From contig DATMAB010000005.1 of the NCBI GenBank assembly GCA_035573675.1, positions 1 to 33,584 on the forward strand: 33,584 nucleotides of DNA, in the 5' to 3' direction. Source of the stretch: Terriglobales bacterium (GTDB lineage: Bacteria; Acidobacteriota; Terriglobia; Terriglobales; Acidobacteriaceae). Below, piece after piece: positions 1 through 8,764 of the stretch. Made by a program: the position numbers and the translations under genes. The notes under the pieces are model-generated. The model ran no database searches and was not told the DNA's origin. It saw only the letters and a program-made list of their open reading frames with translations. The stretch's first letter is position 1. Each line of letters begins with the position of its first letter.

Positions 1-282
1 GAAGAGCTCGCTTTCGATGAGCGTGGGCACCAGCGCCCCGCAGTCCACCGGGATGAAGGGCTTGTCGCGGTAGGAGCCGGAAAAATGGATGGAGCGGGCC
101 ACCAGTTCCTTGCCCGTGCCGCTCTCGCCCTGGATCAAAACTGGAACGCTGCTGGAAGCGACCTTGGAGATGATGCCATAGACCTTGTTCATCTCCGGAG
201 AGTTGCTCACCAAGACACCTACTACGCCTTCGGAATGCCACCTATCCACCATGACGTCGCCCTCCCGACCGTTACGTGCCAT
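1..282 (-). CDS. Sigma-54-dependent transcriptional activator (enhancer-binding protein), 5' part only
   Basis: The gene runs off the left edge; only its first 94 codons are present. The AAA+ domain starts almost at once: the Walker A motif GESGTGKE is followed by the family signature ending IESELF, where the window stops. This family hydrolyses ATP to open sigma-54 RNA polymerase complexes. No receiver, GAF or PAS domain precedes the AAA+ domain, only about 25 residues. The protein is therefore either a short PspF-like form or sensed through other means. The ATG at 282 is the first in frame after a stop at 310..312; a second ATG lies at 252. No clear Shine-Dalgarno is seen at either. It is divergent from the gene at 752, whose upstream region has a sigma-54 promoter. 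The GAFTGA loop and the HTH lie outside the window, so activity cannot be judged. Confidence 0.9.
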   Translation of the reverse strand, partial: MARNGREGDVMVDRWHSEGVVGVLVSNSPEMNKVYGIISKVASSSVPVLIQGESGTGKELVARSIHFSGSYRDKPFIPVDCGALVPTLIESELF

Positions 283-334
283 TTTGGGAAATCTTATTCG
301 TGAGGGAAGTCAGGCTTGTCGATTTTGGGCAGGC

Positions 335-350
335 GTTCCGGTTTCGGAAC
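335..350. promoter_or_regulatory. Perfect inverted repeat, candidate operator
   Basis: GTTCCG and CGGAAC form a perfect 6-bp dyad around the 4-base spacer GTTT. It sits 52 bases upstream of the activator ATG at 282, a position suited to autoregulation. No T-run follows on either strand, so a terminator is unlikely. The binding protein is unknown. Confidence 0.4.
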
Positions 351-502
351 ATCGAAGAAGACTGGGGAAAGTTGCAGCAGAATAGAACTAAGTAGCTTAT
401 GCATCAACCATTTAGCGAAATGCCTTAGGAGTAGCCGGTGCCCCAGCGCGGCTTAAGTGACTTCCTAGTCGCCGAGGCAAGAAGTGGGTCAGGATTTTCC
501 CA

Positions 503-528
503 GAATAGGCTTGTATTCCCGAGTCGGG
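503..528. promoter_or_regulatory. Two adjoining inverted repeats, candidate upstream activator sites
   Basis: GAATA (503..507) and TATTC (514..518) form one dyad. CCCGAGTCGGG (518..528) forms a second that overlaps it by one base. They end about 110 bases before the -24 element at 637, within the usual range for enhancer-binding-protein sites. Assignment to the neighbouring activator is inference from position only. Confidence 0.35.
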
Positions 529-636
529 TCAGTTTGGCCCCGGTCTCACACACGTAATCCTTGGAAGCGGAGCTTCACCAAGCGTCGTAACCTGCTTGCG
601 TCAAACCGTTTAAGCACAAAGGTCTTTTCCGGCCAC

Positions 637-652
637 TGGCACACAGATTGCA
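637..652 (+). promoter_or_regulatory. Sigma-54 (-24/-12) promoter
   Basis: The sequence TGGCACACAGATTGCA matches the TGGCACG-N4-TTGCW consensus. The GG (638..639) and GC (650..651) dinucleotides are separated by exactly 10 bases, the spacing sigma-54 requires. Only the seventh base (A for G) departs from consensus. It points toward the secreted protein gene at 752, giving a leader of about 90 bases. A sigma-54 activator gene starts divergently 355 bases away. Confidence 0.72.
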
Positions 653-751
653 CTTCACTTCAACAATCACCGTGAGCATGGCGCTCAGCGCTTAGGTTCC
701 TCAAGACCATCTCGCGGATTCGATCAGCAGACGCGACTACAGAGAGGGCTT

Positions 752-1402
752 ATGGATCCCACCAAGGTATTCGTGCTGGCATCTCTAATTTTGGTGTCTA
801 ACGCGCTGCACGGTCAGGGACAGTCAGTATTTGGCCAAGCACCATTCCAGATTCGCACGGAGATCGGCATTCGATTTAATCAGAATCTTGGTTACGAGAA
901 CCCGGAGTTGACCTTCGCCGTGACACCGGAATTGAACGCGAAGAAGCTGTATGTGCGCGGCAGCGCATTCTATCGAACTGGAAACAAGCTTCAAACCGGC
1001 AACGGTTACTCGACCGGCGGGGACCTGGAGGCCTACTTCCGGGTGAAACGGTTGCTCTTCGGCGGCGGGGTCACGCGCGGAAACTTGGTAACCTCGCAGT
1101 TTCAAAAAGGCACCACGCATCCGTTAATCGGCGGGGCAGTAGAGTTCAGGGTCGGCAAGCATCCTTCACGCATCTTCGCGCAGTATCTGCTCAGGGGCAG
1201 TGACGATACGAACGGTCTCCAAGGCGTGAGGACCCGACTGGAGGTGGACGTCCATCGGCGCATTCGGATCGCACCATACAATCTTGGCGTTTACCGATTC
1301 TTCCCTTCGAACGCTCCACAACTCGGCACACGCACTGGGTATTCCTTTTCCGCTGGGGTCTCCTACGTCCTGTGGTCCGGCAAGGAAAGGACCGGAAACT
1401 AA
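752..1402 (+). CDS. Secreted, probably outer-membrane beta-barrel-like protein
   Basis: The 216-residue product begins with a signal peptide (residues 1 to about 24, hydrophobic core VFVLASLILVSNAL, followed by HGQGQ). The rest is rich in alternating polar/aromatic stretches and ends in a strand-like segment (YSFSAGVSYVLW). This resembles small outer-membrane porin-like barrels, but I recognise no named family. The ATG is preceded by AGAGAGG at 741..747 with short spacing. The gene stands alone downstream of the sigma-54 promoter at 637 and is followed by ugd in the same direction after a gap of about 120 bases. It is less GC-rich than ugd. The fold is inferred from sequence texture only; a periplasmic protein is the alternative. 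Confidence 0.7.
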   Translation: MDPTKVFVLASLILVSNALHGQGQSVFGQAPFQIRTEIGIRFNQNLGYENPELTFAVTPELNAKKLYVRGSAFYRTGNKLQTGNGYSTGGDLEAYFRVKRLLFGGGVTRGNLVTSQFQKGTTHPLIGGAVEFRVGKHPSRIFAQYLLRGSDDTNGLQGVRTRLEVDVHRRIRIAPYNLGVYRFFPSNAPQLGTRTGYSFSAGVSYVLWSGKERTGN

Positions 1403-1461
1403 GACCGTTGGGCCGAAATTGAACTCGTGATGGGCTGTCGTAGAGCAGCATTACCATGCCC

Positions 1462-1488
1462 AAGACATTCGATGCGCTCTGCTAGAAT
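1462..1488 (+). promoter_or_regulatory. Possible sigma-70 promoter of ugd
   Basis: A good -10 hexamer TAGAAT (1483..1488) lies 32 bases before the GTG start. The best -35 is AAGACA (1462..1467) with a short 15-base spacer, so the call is weak. Confidence 0.35.
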
Positions 1489-1520
1489 CTTCCGCTTGCT
1501 CGTTGCGGGAGAGGATCTTC

Positions 1521-2849
1521 GTGGAACTTGCCGTGATCGGAATGGGGCGCGTGGGCCTAGTGGTAGCGGCGTGTCTGGCGGACTTTGGGCATCACGTATG
1601 GGGCGCGGACAATGTGACCTCCAAGGTGGCCGATCTGGAAAAGGGGACGATGCCCTTCTACGAGCCGGGTCTGGAGGAGCTCGCCCACAAGAACCAACGC
1701 GCGGGAAGACTCAGCTACACCGACGACCTGCCGTCAGCGGTCAGGCGCGCCTCGGCCATCTTTCTGGCCGTCGGGACCGAGGATGGCGGCGAGGGCAAGC
1801 CCAACCTGGGCCCGCTGTTCCAGGCCGGCGAAGAAATCGCGCACTGCCTGGATGCTTACAAGGTGCTGGTCATCAAGAGCACTGTACCGGTAGGCACGGC
1901 GGCTCGCTGGCGCAGCCACGTGCAGGCGCGGACGCGAGCGGCCTTCGACGTGGTATCCAACCCGGAATTCCTGCGCGAAGGGGCGGCCATCGATAACTTC
2001 ATGCGGCCGGATCGCGTCATCCTGGGCAGCACGTCGGAGAAGGCCATTCACCTGCTGCGTGAGATCTATCAGCACCTGTACCTGCTGGAAACGCCCTTCG
2101 TAATCGTGGACCACGAAACGGCCGAGCTGATCAAGTACGCCACCAACGCGTTCCTGGCTACAAAAGTCACGTTCATCAACGAAATGGCCACGCTGTGCGA
2201 GGCCACCGGGGCTGACGTGCACGCTGTCGCACGCGCCATGGGTCTGGATAAGCGCATCGGACCGAAGTTCCTGCACCCGGGACCGGGCTTCGGCGGTTCT
2301 TGCCTGCCCAAGGACACGCGGACACTGGCGGAAATGGCCCGCGGGTTGGGCTGCTCGCTGCCCCTGGCGGAATCGATCCCACAGAGCAACCGCGCCATCG
2401 TGCCGCAGCTTGTGGCGCGGCTGGAAAGGAAGCTGGGAGCGCTCCGCGGGAAGACGGTGGCGGTGCTCGGTCTTTCCTACAAGCCGTTCACGGATGATGT
2501 GCGTGAGTCGCCGGCCCTGGAGTTTGTGAGGCGGCTGCTCGAAGCCGGGGCGACGGTACGTGCGCACGACCCGCAGGCGAACCAGGAGGCAGCCCGCAAC
2601 CTGACCCATGCTTCTCTGAGTTTTCATGACAGCCCGTTCGTCGCATGTTCCGGAGCCGACGCGGCCGCCATTTTGACGGAATGGAATGAATTTCGGAGTC
2701 TCGACCTCAAAGAGCTCCGCCGGCCGATGAAGGGCGGCGTGCTTTTAGACGCACGCAATGTTTACGATCCGGACGAAGCCGTGGCTGCAGGCTTCGATTA
2801 CATGGGGCGCGGGCGCGCACCGCGGCGAACCGAATGCGCTGCCGGCTAG
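1521..2849 (+). CDS. ugd: UDP-glucose/GDP-mannose dehydrogenase family protein (UDP-glucose 6-dehydrogenase-like)
   Basis: This NAD-dependent enzyme family oxidises the C6 hydroxyl of a nucleotide sugar twice to give a uronic acid for polysaccharide synthesis. The N-terminus has the Rossmann motif [14 protein letters not shown] and [10 protein letters not shown] follow, typical of UDP-glucose dehydrogenases. The catalytic cysteine is Cys261 in [11 protein letters not shown], and the C-terminal UDP-binding domain contains [18 protein letters not shown] at 1521 is preferred: GGGAGAGGA at 1507..1515 is well placed for it. The TTG at 1503 would lie upstream of that site. The resulting 442 residues are normal for the family. 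UDP-glucose is the likeliest substrate, but related UDP-ManNAc or GDP-mannose enzymes are not excluded. The gene converges on rho with only seven bases between the stops. Confidence 0.9.
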   Translation: MELAVIGMGRVGLVVAACLADFGHHVWGADNVTSKVADLEKGTMPFYEPGLEELAHKNQRAGRLSYTDDLPSAVRRASAIFLAVGTEDGGEGKPNLGPLFQAGEEIAHCLDAYKVLVIKSTVPVGTAARWRSHVQARTRAAFDVVSNPEFLREGAAIDNFMRPDRVILGSTSEKAIHLLREIYQHLYLLETPFVIVDHETAELIKYATNAFLATKVTFINEMATLCEATGADVHAVARAMGLDKRIGPKFLHPGPGFGGSCLPKDTRTLAEMARGLGCSLPLAESIPQSNRAIVPQLVARLERKLGALRGKTVAVLGLSYKPFTDDVRESPALEFVRRLLEAGATVRAHDPQANQEAARNLTHASLSFHDSPFVACSGADAAAILTEWNEFRSLDLKELRRPMKGGVLLDARNVYDPDEAVAAGFDYMGRGRAPRRTECAAG

Positions 2850-2856
2850 CTTCGTT

Positions 2857-4107
2857 CTACAGCGAAGCCATGTTGCCGAGGAACTCGCTGTTGGCCTTGG
2901 TCTTGCCCAGCTTGTCGATGAGCAGCTCCATGGCCTCGACCGGCGAGAGCGGGTTCAGCACCTTGCGCAGCACCCAGATGCGAGCCAAATCATCCTTGGG
3001 GATGAGCAATTCTTCCTTGCGCGTGCCGGAGCGCTGGATGTCGATGGCCGGGAAGACGCGCTTGTCCACCAGTTTGCGCTCCAGGATGATCTCCATGTTG
3101 CCCGTGCCTTTGAACTCCTCGAAGATCACGTCGTCCATGCGCGAGCCGGTGTCGACCAGGGCCGTGGCCACGATGGTCAGTGAGCCGCCCTCTTCGATGT
3201 TGCGGGCGGAGCCGAAGAAGCGCTTGGGGCGCTGAAGGGCGTTCGAATCCACTCCGCCCGACAGGATCTTCCCCGACGGCGGTACCACGGTGTTGTAGGC
3301 CCGCGCCAGGCGGGTGATGGAGTCGAGCAGAATGACCACGTCCTTCCGGTGCTCGACCAGGCGCTTGGCCTTCTCAATCACCATTTCTGCCACCTGCACG
3401 TGGCGAGCAGCAGGCTCGTCGAACGTGGACGATATGACTTCGCCCTTGACCGAACGTTGCATGTCGGTGACTTCCTCGGGGCGCTCATCAATGAGCAGCA
3501 CGATCAGCACAACCTCGGGGTGATTGGTCGTGATGGAGTTGGCGATGTTCTGCAGCAGCATGGTCTTGCCGGCGCGCGGCGGGGAAACAATGAGCCCCCG
3601 CTGGCCCTTGCCGATGGGCGTGAGCAGGTCCATCACGCGGGCACAGATGTTGTCTTTCGTGGTCTCCAGCTTCACGCGCTCTTCCGGATAGAGAGGGGTC
3701 AGGTTGTCGAACAGGACCTTGTTGCGGGCTTCCTCGGGTGACTCGAAGTTCACCGCTTCGATCTTCACCAGGGCGAAGTACTTTTCACCCTCGTGCGGCG
3801 GGCGCACTTGCCCGCTGATGGTGTCGCCGGTACGCAGGTCGAACTTGCGGATCTGCGAAGGCGAGACGTAGATGTCGTCCGGGCCCGGCAGGTAGTTGTA
3901 ATCAGGCGAGCGCAGGAAGCCGTAGCCGTCCGGCAGGATCTCCAGCACGCCCTCGGCGAAAATGTGACCTTCTTTCTCGCTCTGTGCCTGCAGAATCTTG
4001 AAAATCAGGTCCTGCTTGCGCAGGCCTCCGGCGCCGGGCAGCTCAAGCCCACGCGCAATCTGGGTGAGTTCCTGGATGTTTTTTTCTTTCAGTTCTGCGA
4101 TGGTCAT
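2857..4107 (-). CDS. rho: Transcription termination factor Rho
   Basis: Rho is the hexameric RNA-dependent ATPase that ends transcription of untranslated RNA. The 416-residue protein has the full domain order. These are the Rho N-terminal helix bundle (from [10 protein letters not shown]), the RNA-binding cold-shock-like domain ([15 protein letters not shown], about 53..66), and the ATPase domain. The ATPase carries Walker A PPRAGKT (Lys181), Walker B VVILLDS and the secondary RNA-site loop [12 protein letters not shown]. There is no long N-terminal insertion of the actinobacterial kind. The ATG is preceded by AGGGGATC. It lies downstream of rpoZ in the same direction, but a hairpin terminator separates them. 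The convergent ugd stop is seven bases from the rho stop. Confidence 0.98.
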   Translation of the reverse strand: MTIAELKEKNIQELTQIARGLELPGAGGLRKQDLIFKILQAQSEKEGHIFAEGVLEILPDGYGFLRSPDYNYLPGPDDIYVSPSQIRKFDLRTGDTISGQVRPPHEGEKYFALVKIEAVNFESPEEARNKVLFDNLTPLYPEERVKLETTKDNICARVMDLLTPIGKGQRGLIVSPPRAGKTMLLQNIANSITTNHPEVVLIVLLIDERPEEVTDMQRSVKGEVISSTFDEPAARHVQVAEMVIEKAKRLVEHRKDVVILLDSITRLARAYNTVVPPSGKILSGGVDSNALQRPKRFFGSARNIEEGGSLTIVATALVDTGSRMDDVIFEEFKGTGNMEIILERKLVDKRVFPAIDIQRSGTRKEELLIPKDDLARIWVLRKVLNPLSPVEAMELLIDKLGKTKANSEFLGNMASL

Positions 4108-4173
4108 GATCCCCTGCGAAGTTCAGGTTTTCAGGAAGGAAGAGTGGAAAATGGGAAGCCGAACGAAAAGCAG

Positions 4174-4208
4174 AAAAAAGGGGGGCGCGCGGCGGGTTAC
4201 GCCGCGCG
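4174..4208 (-). terminator. Hairpin terminator between rpoZ and rho
   Basis: On the minus strand a perfect 9-bp stem (CGCGCGGCG with CGCCGCGCG, arms 4200..4208 and 4186..4194) closes a 5-base loop. It is followed by six C and six T (4179..4174). The rpoZ stop codon (4199..4197) lies at the stem-loop junction. The C-run between stem and T-run is atypical, so efficiency may be partial. Confidence 0.6.
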
Positions 4209-4415
4209 ACGCTCCGCTCCGGGATGGTTCTCCGGCCAGGCCATCACCCGCTCGGCGGCAGGCGCATCGGCCAGGCGGCCCAGCACTTCATTCATGGTCT
4301 CCTGCACACGCGTGGCAGGACGATGGAACCGACGGGTGGCCTTCGACGCCAGCTGGCACAGCACATAGCGGTTATTCACTGTGCGCAGCGCGTCGTACAC
4401 CAGATCAGAACGCAT
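4197..4415 (-). CDS. rpoZ: DNA-directed RNA polymerase omega subunit-like protein
   Basis: Omega binds the beta-prime subunit and assists polymerase assembly. The 72-residue product has the short omega layout: an N-terminal region that would contact beta-prime (VNNRYVLCQLASKATRRFH corresponds to the NRF.LV..A..RAR.. core), then a conserved RVQETMNEVL helix and a variable tail. AGGAGG lies 11 bases before the ATG, slightly far but strong. The stop codon is embedded in the downstream hairpin. Upstream, 281 bases (4416..4696) have no gene and no convincing promoter pair; they include a GC-rich CCCC/GGGG hairpin near 4510. Identity rests on similarity of the core motif and length. A different small conserved protein is the alternative. 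Confidence 0.75.
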   Translation of the reverse strand: MRSDLVYDALRTVNNRYVLCQLASKATRRFHRPATRVQETMNEVLGRLADAPAAERVMAWPENHPGAERRAA

Positions 4416-4696
4416 GATAAGTAAAACCTCCTCTCAACTCCTGATGCTTCCGAACAGCTTGTCTTGGTGAACCTTGAGCGGAGGGCCTGACTTTCGTCAA
4501 ACATTCCCCGCTGGGGTGTCGATAATCTGCTGTCGCCCAGTTAGATGGGAGAACCTCGCCAAAAGTTGCTGTTTGGAGGAACATCTTGGCTCCCCTCCCT
4601 GGATTTTGGAAAAGCTGTTGGGGAACCAGAGCTTAGGGCACTAGAGTAGGGCCATACCGAGGCTGGGTCAAGCTTTTTCTGCGGCCTGTAAGTTAT

Positions 4697-5521
4697 TCAT
4701 TCTAAAAATAGTTTTAGGCAGCACACGCTCCCGCCCGACTTCTCGAACTCGGATGTGGCAACGCACAACGGCTCCAGACGCTCGTTCAGCAGGGCGAACT
4801 TGAGGCTGGGAGTTAACTGTGGAGTAATAAAGGACCGGTTTGCCGATACTCCATTACAAACAAAGCGCAGTGCCTCGTCCAGGTTGACCTCGTAGATCCG
4901 CAAGGACTTACGCCGAATCGCCCGCAATGCCGTGTCTGTGAAAGCCCCGGGATAAATAAGGACTGCGCCCGGCGCCAGCGGAGCCAGGCAGGTGTCGAGA
5001 TGGTAGAAGCGGGGGTCGGCGAGTTCGAGGGGTACGACCTCGATGCCCATCTCGTCCATGACTGCTGTGAACTTCTGCACACCGCCGCGGGTGGAGCGAA
5101 AGCCGTGGCCGGCCCAGACGTGGGTGAAGTTCGCGTCCCAAAGGAGATCGCCGTGGCCCTCGAGGTATTCCTCGCCGTAGTCCAGTTCAACGACACGGTA
5201 CCCGCGGGCGCGGAACCAGGCGACGTAATGCGACACCTCGGGTTGGCGCGAGGGGTGTCGCATGCGACTGGGCACCACAAACGGGCCGACGTCCGCGTGA
5301 ACGCCGACGAAGACCGGGTTGTTGGAGAAAACCATATCCTCAAGGCCGGGTACGGGCTCGATGGTCTCAAGCGTGAAGCCGACCCGAGAAAACGCTCTGC
5401 GTACCTCTTCCCACTGACGCATCGCCAAGTTCTTGTCCACCGGGGCCGCGTTCTGCATGAACGGATTTTTCACTTCCAGAACGTCGAAATAAGTCGGTGG
5501 ACAAAACAATACGCGATTCAT
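4697..5521 (-). CDS. Dimethylarginine dimethylaminohydrolase / arginine deiminase-like hydrolase
   Basis: The 274-residue protein belongs to the guanidino-group modifying (amidinotransferase/DDAH) superfamily of pentein-fold enzymes. These attack an arginine-like substrate through a covalent cysteine adduct. Visible landmarks are EDMVFSNN (61..68, substrate loop), EGHGD (121..125, acidic residues), FYHLDTCL (172..179) with His174, and the C-terminal GGSVCC with Cys267/Cys268, one of which is the expected nucleophile. ATG at 5521 overlaps the TGA of the transporter upstream (ATGA), so the two are translationally coupled. Substrate is not determined by sequence. Methylarginine, arginine and an ornithine-forming arginine dihydrolase are all possible. 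No terminator is obvious downstream. Confidence 0.85.
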   Translation of the reverse strand: MNRVLFCPPTYFDVLEVKNPFMQNAAPVDKNLAMRQWEEVRRAFSRVGFTLETIEPVPGLEDMVFSNNPVFVGVHADVGPFVVPSRMRHPSRQPEVSHYVAWFRARGYRVVELDYGEEYLEGHGDLLWDANFTHVWAGHGFRSTRGGVQKFTAVMDEMGIEVVPLELADPRFYHLDTCLAPLAPGAVLIYPGAFTDTALRAIRRKSLRIYEVNLDEALRFVCNGVSANRSFITPQLTPSLKFALLNERLEPLCVATSEFEKSGGSVCCLKLFLE

Positions 5522-6786
5522 GGGTTGTTGCCTGTCGATGGGACCGCCGGGATCGTCGGAGCGTGATAGGCGGCCAGCACTGGATGCTTCAGCCCATCGC
5601 GCCGGATGAAATAAATCACCAGCAGATAGAGGAGGCCGCCGACGAGCTGCGCGCCCAGAGCAGCATGCATTCCCGCCAGCAGTCCGTAACGATCGGCGAT
5701 CCCGCCCACCAGCCACGGTGCGAGGGCGGGGGCGGAAAAGTTTACAAGAAAGTACGTCACACCGACGGCAGTCGCATGAGCGCGCTCCGGTACCAGGTCA
5801 TGGATGATGGCGATTACCGGTCCGTGATACCAGCTCATGAAGAACGTGCCCACGAAGAAGAGCGCGAGGAACGTCGCTTTGTCTGTGGTGTGCAGCGCAC
5901 CCAGCACCAGCGGCGACGCCAGCAGGAATCCGGCCAGCACCACGGCCACGCGTCCCCAGGGCCAGACGCGAGCAAAGAGATCGGCGAGCCATGCGCCGGT
6001 CATCACGCCGAGTATTCCGGCACCCACCACGATGGCGCCCAGGCTCACGCCCGCCTGGCTCAGGGTGAATCCCTGGTAGCGGACTACGAATTCCGTGCCC
6101 CAGGTGACGTAGGCCTGGGCGGCAAAGGTGACGAACCAGCCGCTGACCAGCATGGTGAGGTAGGCGGGCACACGTAACAGATGCCGAAAGGGCACCGCGT
6201 GCACGCGCGGCGGTCGCGGAACATCCGGCAAACGATACAGGAACGCGGCCAGCACGAATCCCGGCAGGCCGACCAGGAAGAACGCCGGGCGCCAGCCCAG
6301 GCGGTCGGCAATCAATCCTCCCACGGCGAGCCCGGCCGCCCCGCCGATGAACATGCCCACGTTGAAGAAACCCTGCACGCGGGCACGCAAGTCTTTCGGG
6401 AAAGCCCCCGTGAGCATGGCGGTACCGGCAGGCCCGTAGGCAGCCTCACCCACACCCACCAGGGCTCGCGCGACGAGCAAGGACCGAAACGATCCGGCCA
6501 GGCCGCTCAGGAACGTGGCTGCGCTCCAGAACAGCACTCCCACCGTCATGATGCGCGGACGCGAAGCTCGGTCGGCGGCGTATCCCAGCAGCACGTTGAG
6601 GGGAGCATGCACCAGCGTGAACACCGTGCCCAGCAGTCCCAGTTGCTGGTCGCTGAGCAGAAACTCTTCCTTGATGGGTCCAAACAGCGGGAACACGACC
6701 TGGCGGTCGATGTAGTTGACGAAATTCAGCAGCGTGAGAACCAGCAGCACGCGTACTTGTTGCGAACTGTAGGCCACCGGCGACAT
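5518..6786 (-). CDS. Major facilitator superfamily transporter (spinster-like)
   Basis: The 422-residue inner-membrane protein has about twelve hydrophobic segments. It has MFS signatures: NFVNYIDRQV in the first helix (as in spinster-type carriers), GYAADRASRPR in the loop between helices 2 and 3, and RALVGVGEAAYGPAG in helix 4. The second half has the matching loop GAWLADLFARVWPWGR. The ATG at 6786 is chosen over an upstream in-frame codon because the hydrophobic part starts right after it and AGG lies 5 bases upstream. The stop overlaps the hydrolase start. Coupling suggests the carrier moves the hydrolase substrate or product, but this is inference. Confidence 0.9.
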   Translation of the reverse strand: MSPVAYSSQQVRVLLVLTLLNFVNYIDRQVVFPLFGPIKEEFLLSDQQLGLLGTVFTLVHAPLNVLLGYAADRASRPRIMTVGVLFWSAATFLSGLAGSFRSLLVARALVGVGEAAYGPAGTAMLTGAFPKDLRARVQGFFNVGMFIGGAAGLAVGGLIADRLGWRPAFFLVGLPGFVLAAFLYRLPDVPRPPRVHAVPFRHLLRVPAYLTMLVSGWFVTFAAQAYVTWGTEFVVRYQGFTLSQAGVSLGAIVVGAGILGVMTGAWLADLFARVWPWGRVAVVLAGFLLASPLVLGALHTTDKATFLALFFVGTFFMSWYHGPVIAIIHDLVPERAHATAVGVTYFLVNFSAPALAPWLVGGIADRYGLLAGMHAALGAQLVGGLLYLLVIYFIRRDGLKHPVLAAYHAPTIPAVPSTGNNP

Positions 6787-6841
6787 TCTACCTGACCGCT
6801 TTCCTCCCACCCCAAGGACCGCCTTCCCTACTCCCAGCGCC

Positions 6842-6862
6842 CTGCAGTCTGCCGTCTGCGAC
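6842..6862. repeat. Short heptamer tandem tract
   Basis: Three consecutive 7-base units, CTGCAGT, CTGCCGT and CTGCGAC, lie in the 254-base spacer between the transporter start and the comM stop. The spacer holds no other gene that I can support. Compare the longer heptamer tracts at 24799..26135. Confidence 0.5.
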
Positions 6863-7040
6863 AGCATTCATACATTCGGGCCTCTTTGCAGGCCGGTTCG
6901 TCCTGAGCGCCTTGCGTCTCAGCGCGCACGGGCGCACCGCCACCTACGCCGAACTCGAGCAGACGGTGGAGAAACGCAAGGCGGGCGACCAGGACGCGGT
7001 CACAGGACCGGCGCGGAGGCAAGTTCCGCACTCGACACGC

Positions 7041-8585
7041 CTACGCCCAGAACGTGCGGTCGAGCGTGCGGTACTGGATGGCCTCGGCGATGTGCTTGGG
7101 CAGGATGTGTGGCGCGCCCTCCAGGTCGGCGACGGTGCGCGCGACCTTGAGGATGCGGTCGTGCGCACGCGCGCTCAGGCCCTGCTGCTCGATGGCGCGC
7201 TCCAGCATGCGCTCGCTGTCGGTAGAAAGATCGCAGTAGGTGCGGATCTGCTTGGGAGCCATCTGCGCGTTGGAGAAGATGCGCTCGCCGGCGGCAGCGA
7301 AGCGGTTGATCTGCACTTCGCGCGCGCGTTCCACGCGGCGGCGGATCTCATCGGAGCCCTCCGGCGCCGCACCGCCACGCAACTCCTTGTAATTCACCGC
7401 GGGCACGTCGATGTGAATATCGATGCGGTCGAGCAGCGGCCCGGAAATCTTCGACACATAGCGCTGGATCATGGCCGGTGTGCAGTGGCACTCGCGGGTG
7501 CGGTCGTTGAAGTAACCGCACGGGCACGGATTCATGGCGGCGGCCAGCATGAAGCGCGCCGGGAACGTGAGCGACATGGCCGCGCGCGCGATGGAGACCG
7601 TGCCGTCCTCCAGCGGCTGTCGCATCACTTCCAGCACGTTGCGCGGGAACTCGGGCAGTTCGTCCAGGAAGAGTACTCCGTGATGGGCGAGGGACACTTC
7701 GCCGGGCCGCGGGATCATGCCGCCACCGATCAATCCGGCGTCCGAGATCGTGTGGTGCGGCGCGCGAAAGGGCCGCGTCGCCACCAACCCGGCGCCCGGC
7801 TCCAGCACGCCGGCAACACTGTGGATCTTGGTGGTCTCAAGCGCCTCTTCGAAGGTGAGCGGCGGGAGGATGGTCGGCACGCGCTTGGCCAGCATGGTCT
7901 TGCCCGACCCCGGCGGGCCGATCATCAGGATGTTGTGCCCGCCGGCGCAGGCTACCTCGAGCGCCCGCTTCGCGGTCTGTTGTCCGCGCACATCGCGGAA
8001 ATCTACGGCGTGCCGGCCTGCCTGGTTGAGGAGCGTTTCGGGGTCGACGCGCAGCGGTGAACCGTTGCCGGAATTGAGCAGGCCCACCACGTCCATGAGC
8101 GAACGCACGGGATACACCTGGACGCCCGAGACCACCGCCGCTTCGCGTGCGTTGACCTCCGGGACGACCAGGTTGCCGATGCCCTTGGCGCGCGCCGCCA
8201 CGGCGATGGGCAGTGCGCCGCGCACGCCGCGCACACCTCCGTCGAGGGAAAGTTCCCCCACCAGCACCCATTCCGGAAGCTCCTTACGAAGCAAGGCACC
8301 GTAGCAGCCCAGGATGCCCAGCGCCATGGGCAGATCGAAACCGGAGCCTTCTTTCCGGATATCCGCCGGCGCCAGGTTGACGGTGATGTGCGTGGGCGGG
8401 ATGTCGTATCCACAGTTCTTCAGAGCAGCGCGGATACGCTCGCGGCTCTCGCGCACGGCGGCGTCAGGCAAGCCGACGGTGGTGAAGTGGTCTTCACCCA
8501 GCTTGATGCCGGAAACGTCGACCTCGACTTCGATGATCGAAGCGTCGATGCCGTACACGGCGGCGCTGAGAGTCTTGAAAAGCAT
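7041..8585 (-). CDS. comM: YifB/ComM family Mg chelatase-like AAA+ ATPase
   Basis: ComM-type helicases promote branch migration during integration of transforming DNA. The 514-residue protein shows the three family parts. First is an N-terminal Lon-protease-like ChlI domain ([15 protein letters not shown] through [19 protein letters not shown]). Second is a central Mg-chelatase-type ATPase with Walker A GPPGSGKT (about 221..228) and Walker [12 protein letters not shown]. Last is the C-terminal helical domain ([38 protein letters not shown]). The cysteine cluster [17 protein letters not shown] is conserved in the family. ATG at 8585 starts exactly at the conserved N-terminus. It has its own spacer upstream with a TATACT box, so it is probably monocistronic. 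Confidence 0.95.
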   Translation of the reverse strand: MLFKTLSAAVYGIDASIIEVEVDVSGIKLGEDHFTTVGLPDAAVRESRERIRAALKNCGYDIPPTHITVNLAPADIRKEGSGFDLPMALGILGCYGALLRKELPEWVLVGELSLDGGVRGVRGALPIAVAARAKGIGNLVVPEVNAREAAVVSGVQVYPVRSLMDVVGLLNSGNGSPLRVDPETLLNQAGRHAVDFRDVRGQQTAKRALEVACAGGHNILMIGPPGSGKTMLAKRVPTILPPLTFEEALETTKIHSVAGVLEPGAGLVATRPFRAPHHTISDAGLIGGGMIPRPGEVSLAHHGVLFLDELPEFPRNVLEVMRQPLEDGTVSIARAAMSLTFPARFMLAAAMNPCPCGYFNDRTRECHCTPAMIQRYVSKISGPLLDRIDIHIDVPAVNYKELRGGAAPEGSDEIRRRVERAREVQINRFAAAGERIFSNAQMAPKQIRTYCDLSTDSERMLERAIEQQGLSARAHDRILKVARTVADLEGAPHILPKHIAEAIQYRTLDRTFWA

Positions 8586-8633
8586 GTATCCGGCGCGGAA
8601 TGCGCCGCAAGGGGCCCGTACAGCAGAATGCGG

Positions 8634-8662
8634 AGTATAGCCCGAGACGCGACCGGAGCAAA
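8634..8662 (-). promoter_or_regulatory. Possible comM promoter
   Basis: Reading leftward, TATACT (8639..8634) is a good -10 hexamer about 50 bases before the comM ATG. The -35 candidate TTTGCT (8662..8657, 17-base spacer) is poor. Confidence 0.3.
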
Positions 8663-8764
8663 GCCCGCTGCCTGCTCTTAAGTTCGCGCCCGGACTCGAC
8701 CTGGCCGCTCGTAACGCCGTGCGGCCGGCCACTTGGGCTGGCCGCGTCGTCGGAATGCTACCAG

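Larger units (their letters stand above)
283..751. other. Divergent intergenic regulatory region
   Basis: This 469-base stretch holds no convincing gene. A 63-codon open frame at 484..675 has no ribosome binding site, no recognisable protein features, and covers the sigma-54 promoter. What the region does contain are three palindromic elements and the promoter, listed separately. Its base composition is visibly more AT-rich than the genes to the right. Confidence 0.7.

Noticed and set aside
484-675. 63-codon plus-strand open frame
   Set aside because: No ribosome site or protein-like composition, and it spans the candidate activator sites and the sigma-54 promoter.
2849-2868. GCTTCG...CGAAGC dyad between ugd and rho as a shared terminator
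   Set aside because: Only six pairs with an 8-base loop and no T-run on either strand; too weak to call.
6828-7031. 67-codon minus-strand frame between comM and the MFS gene
   Set aside because: No ribosome site, runs through the heptamer tract, and has unnatural Arg/Cys composition.
8725-8744. CGGCCA...TGGCCG hairpin after the Fn3 gene as a terminator
   Set aside because: Six-base stem in GC-rich sequence without a T-run; likely chance.
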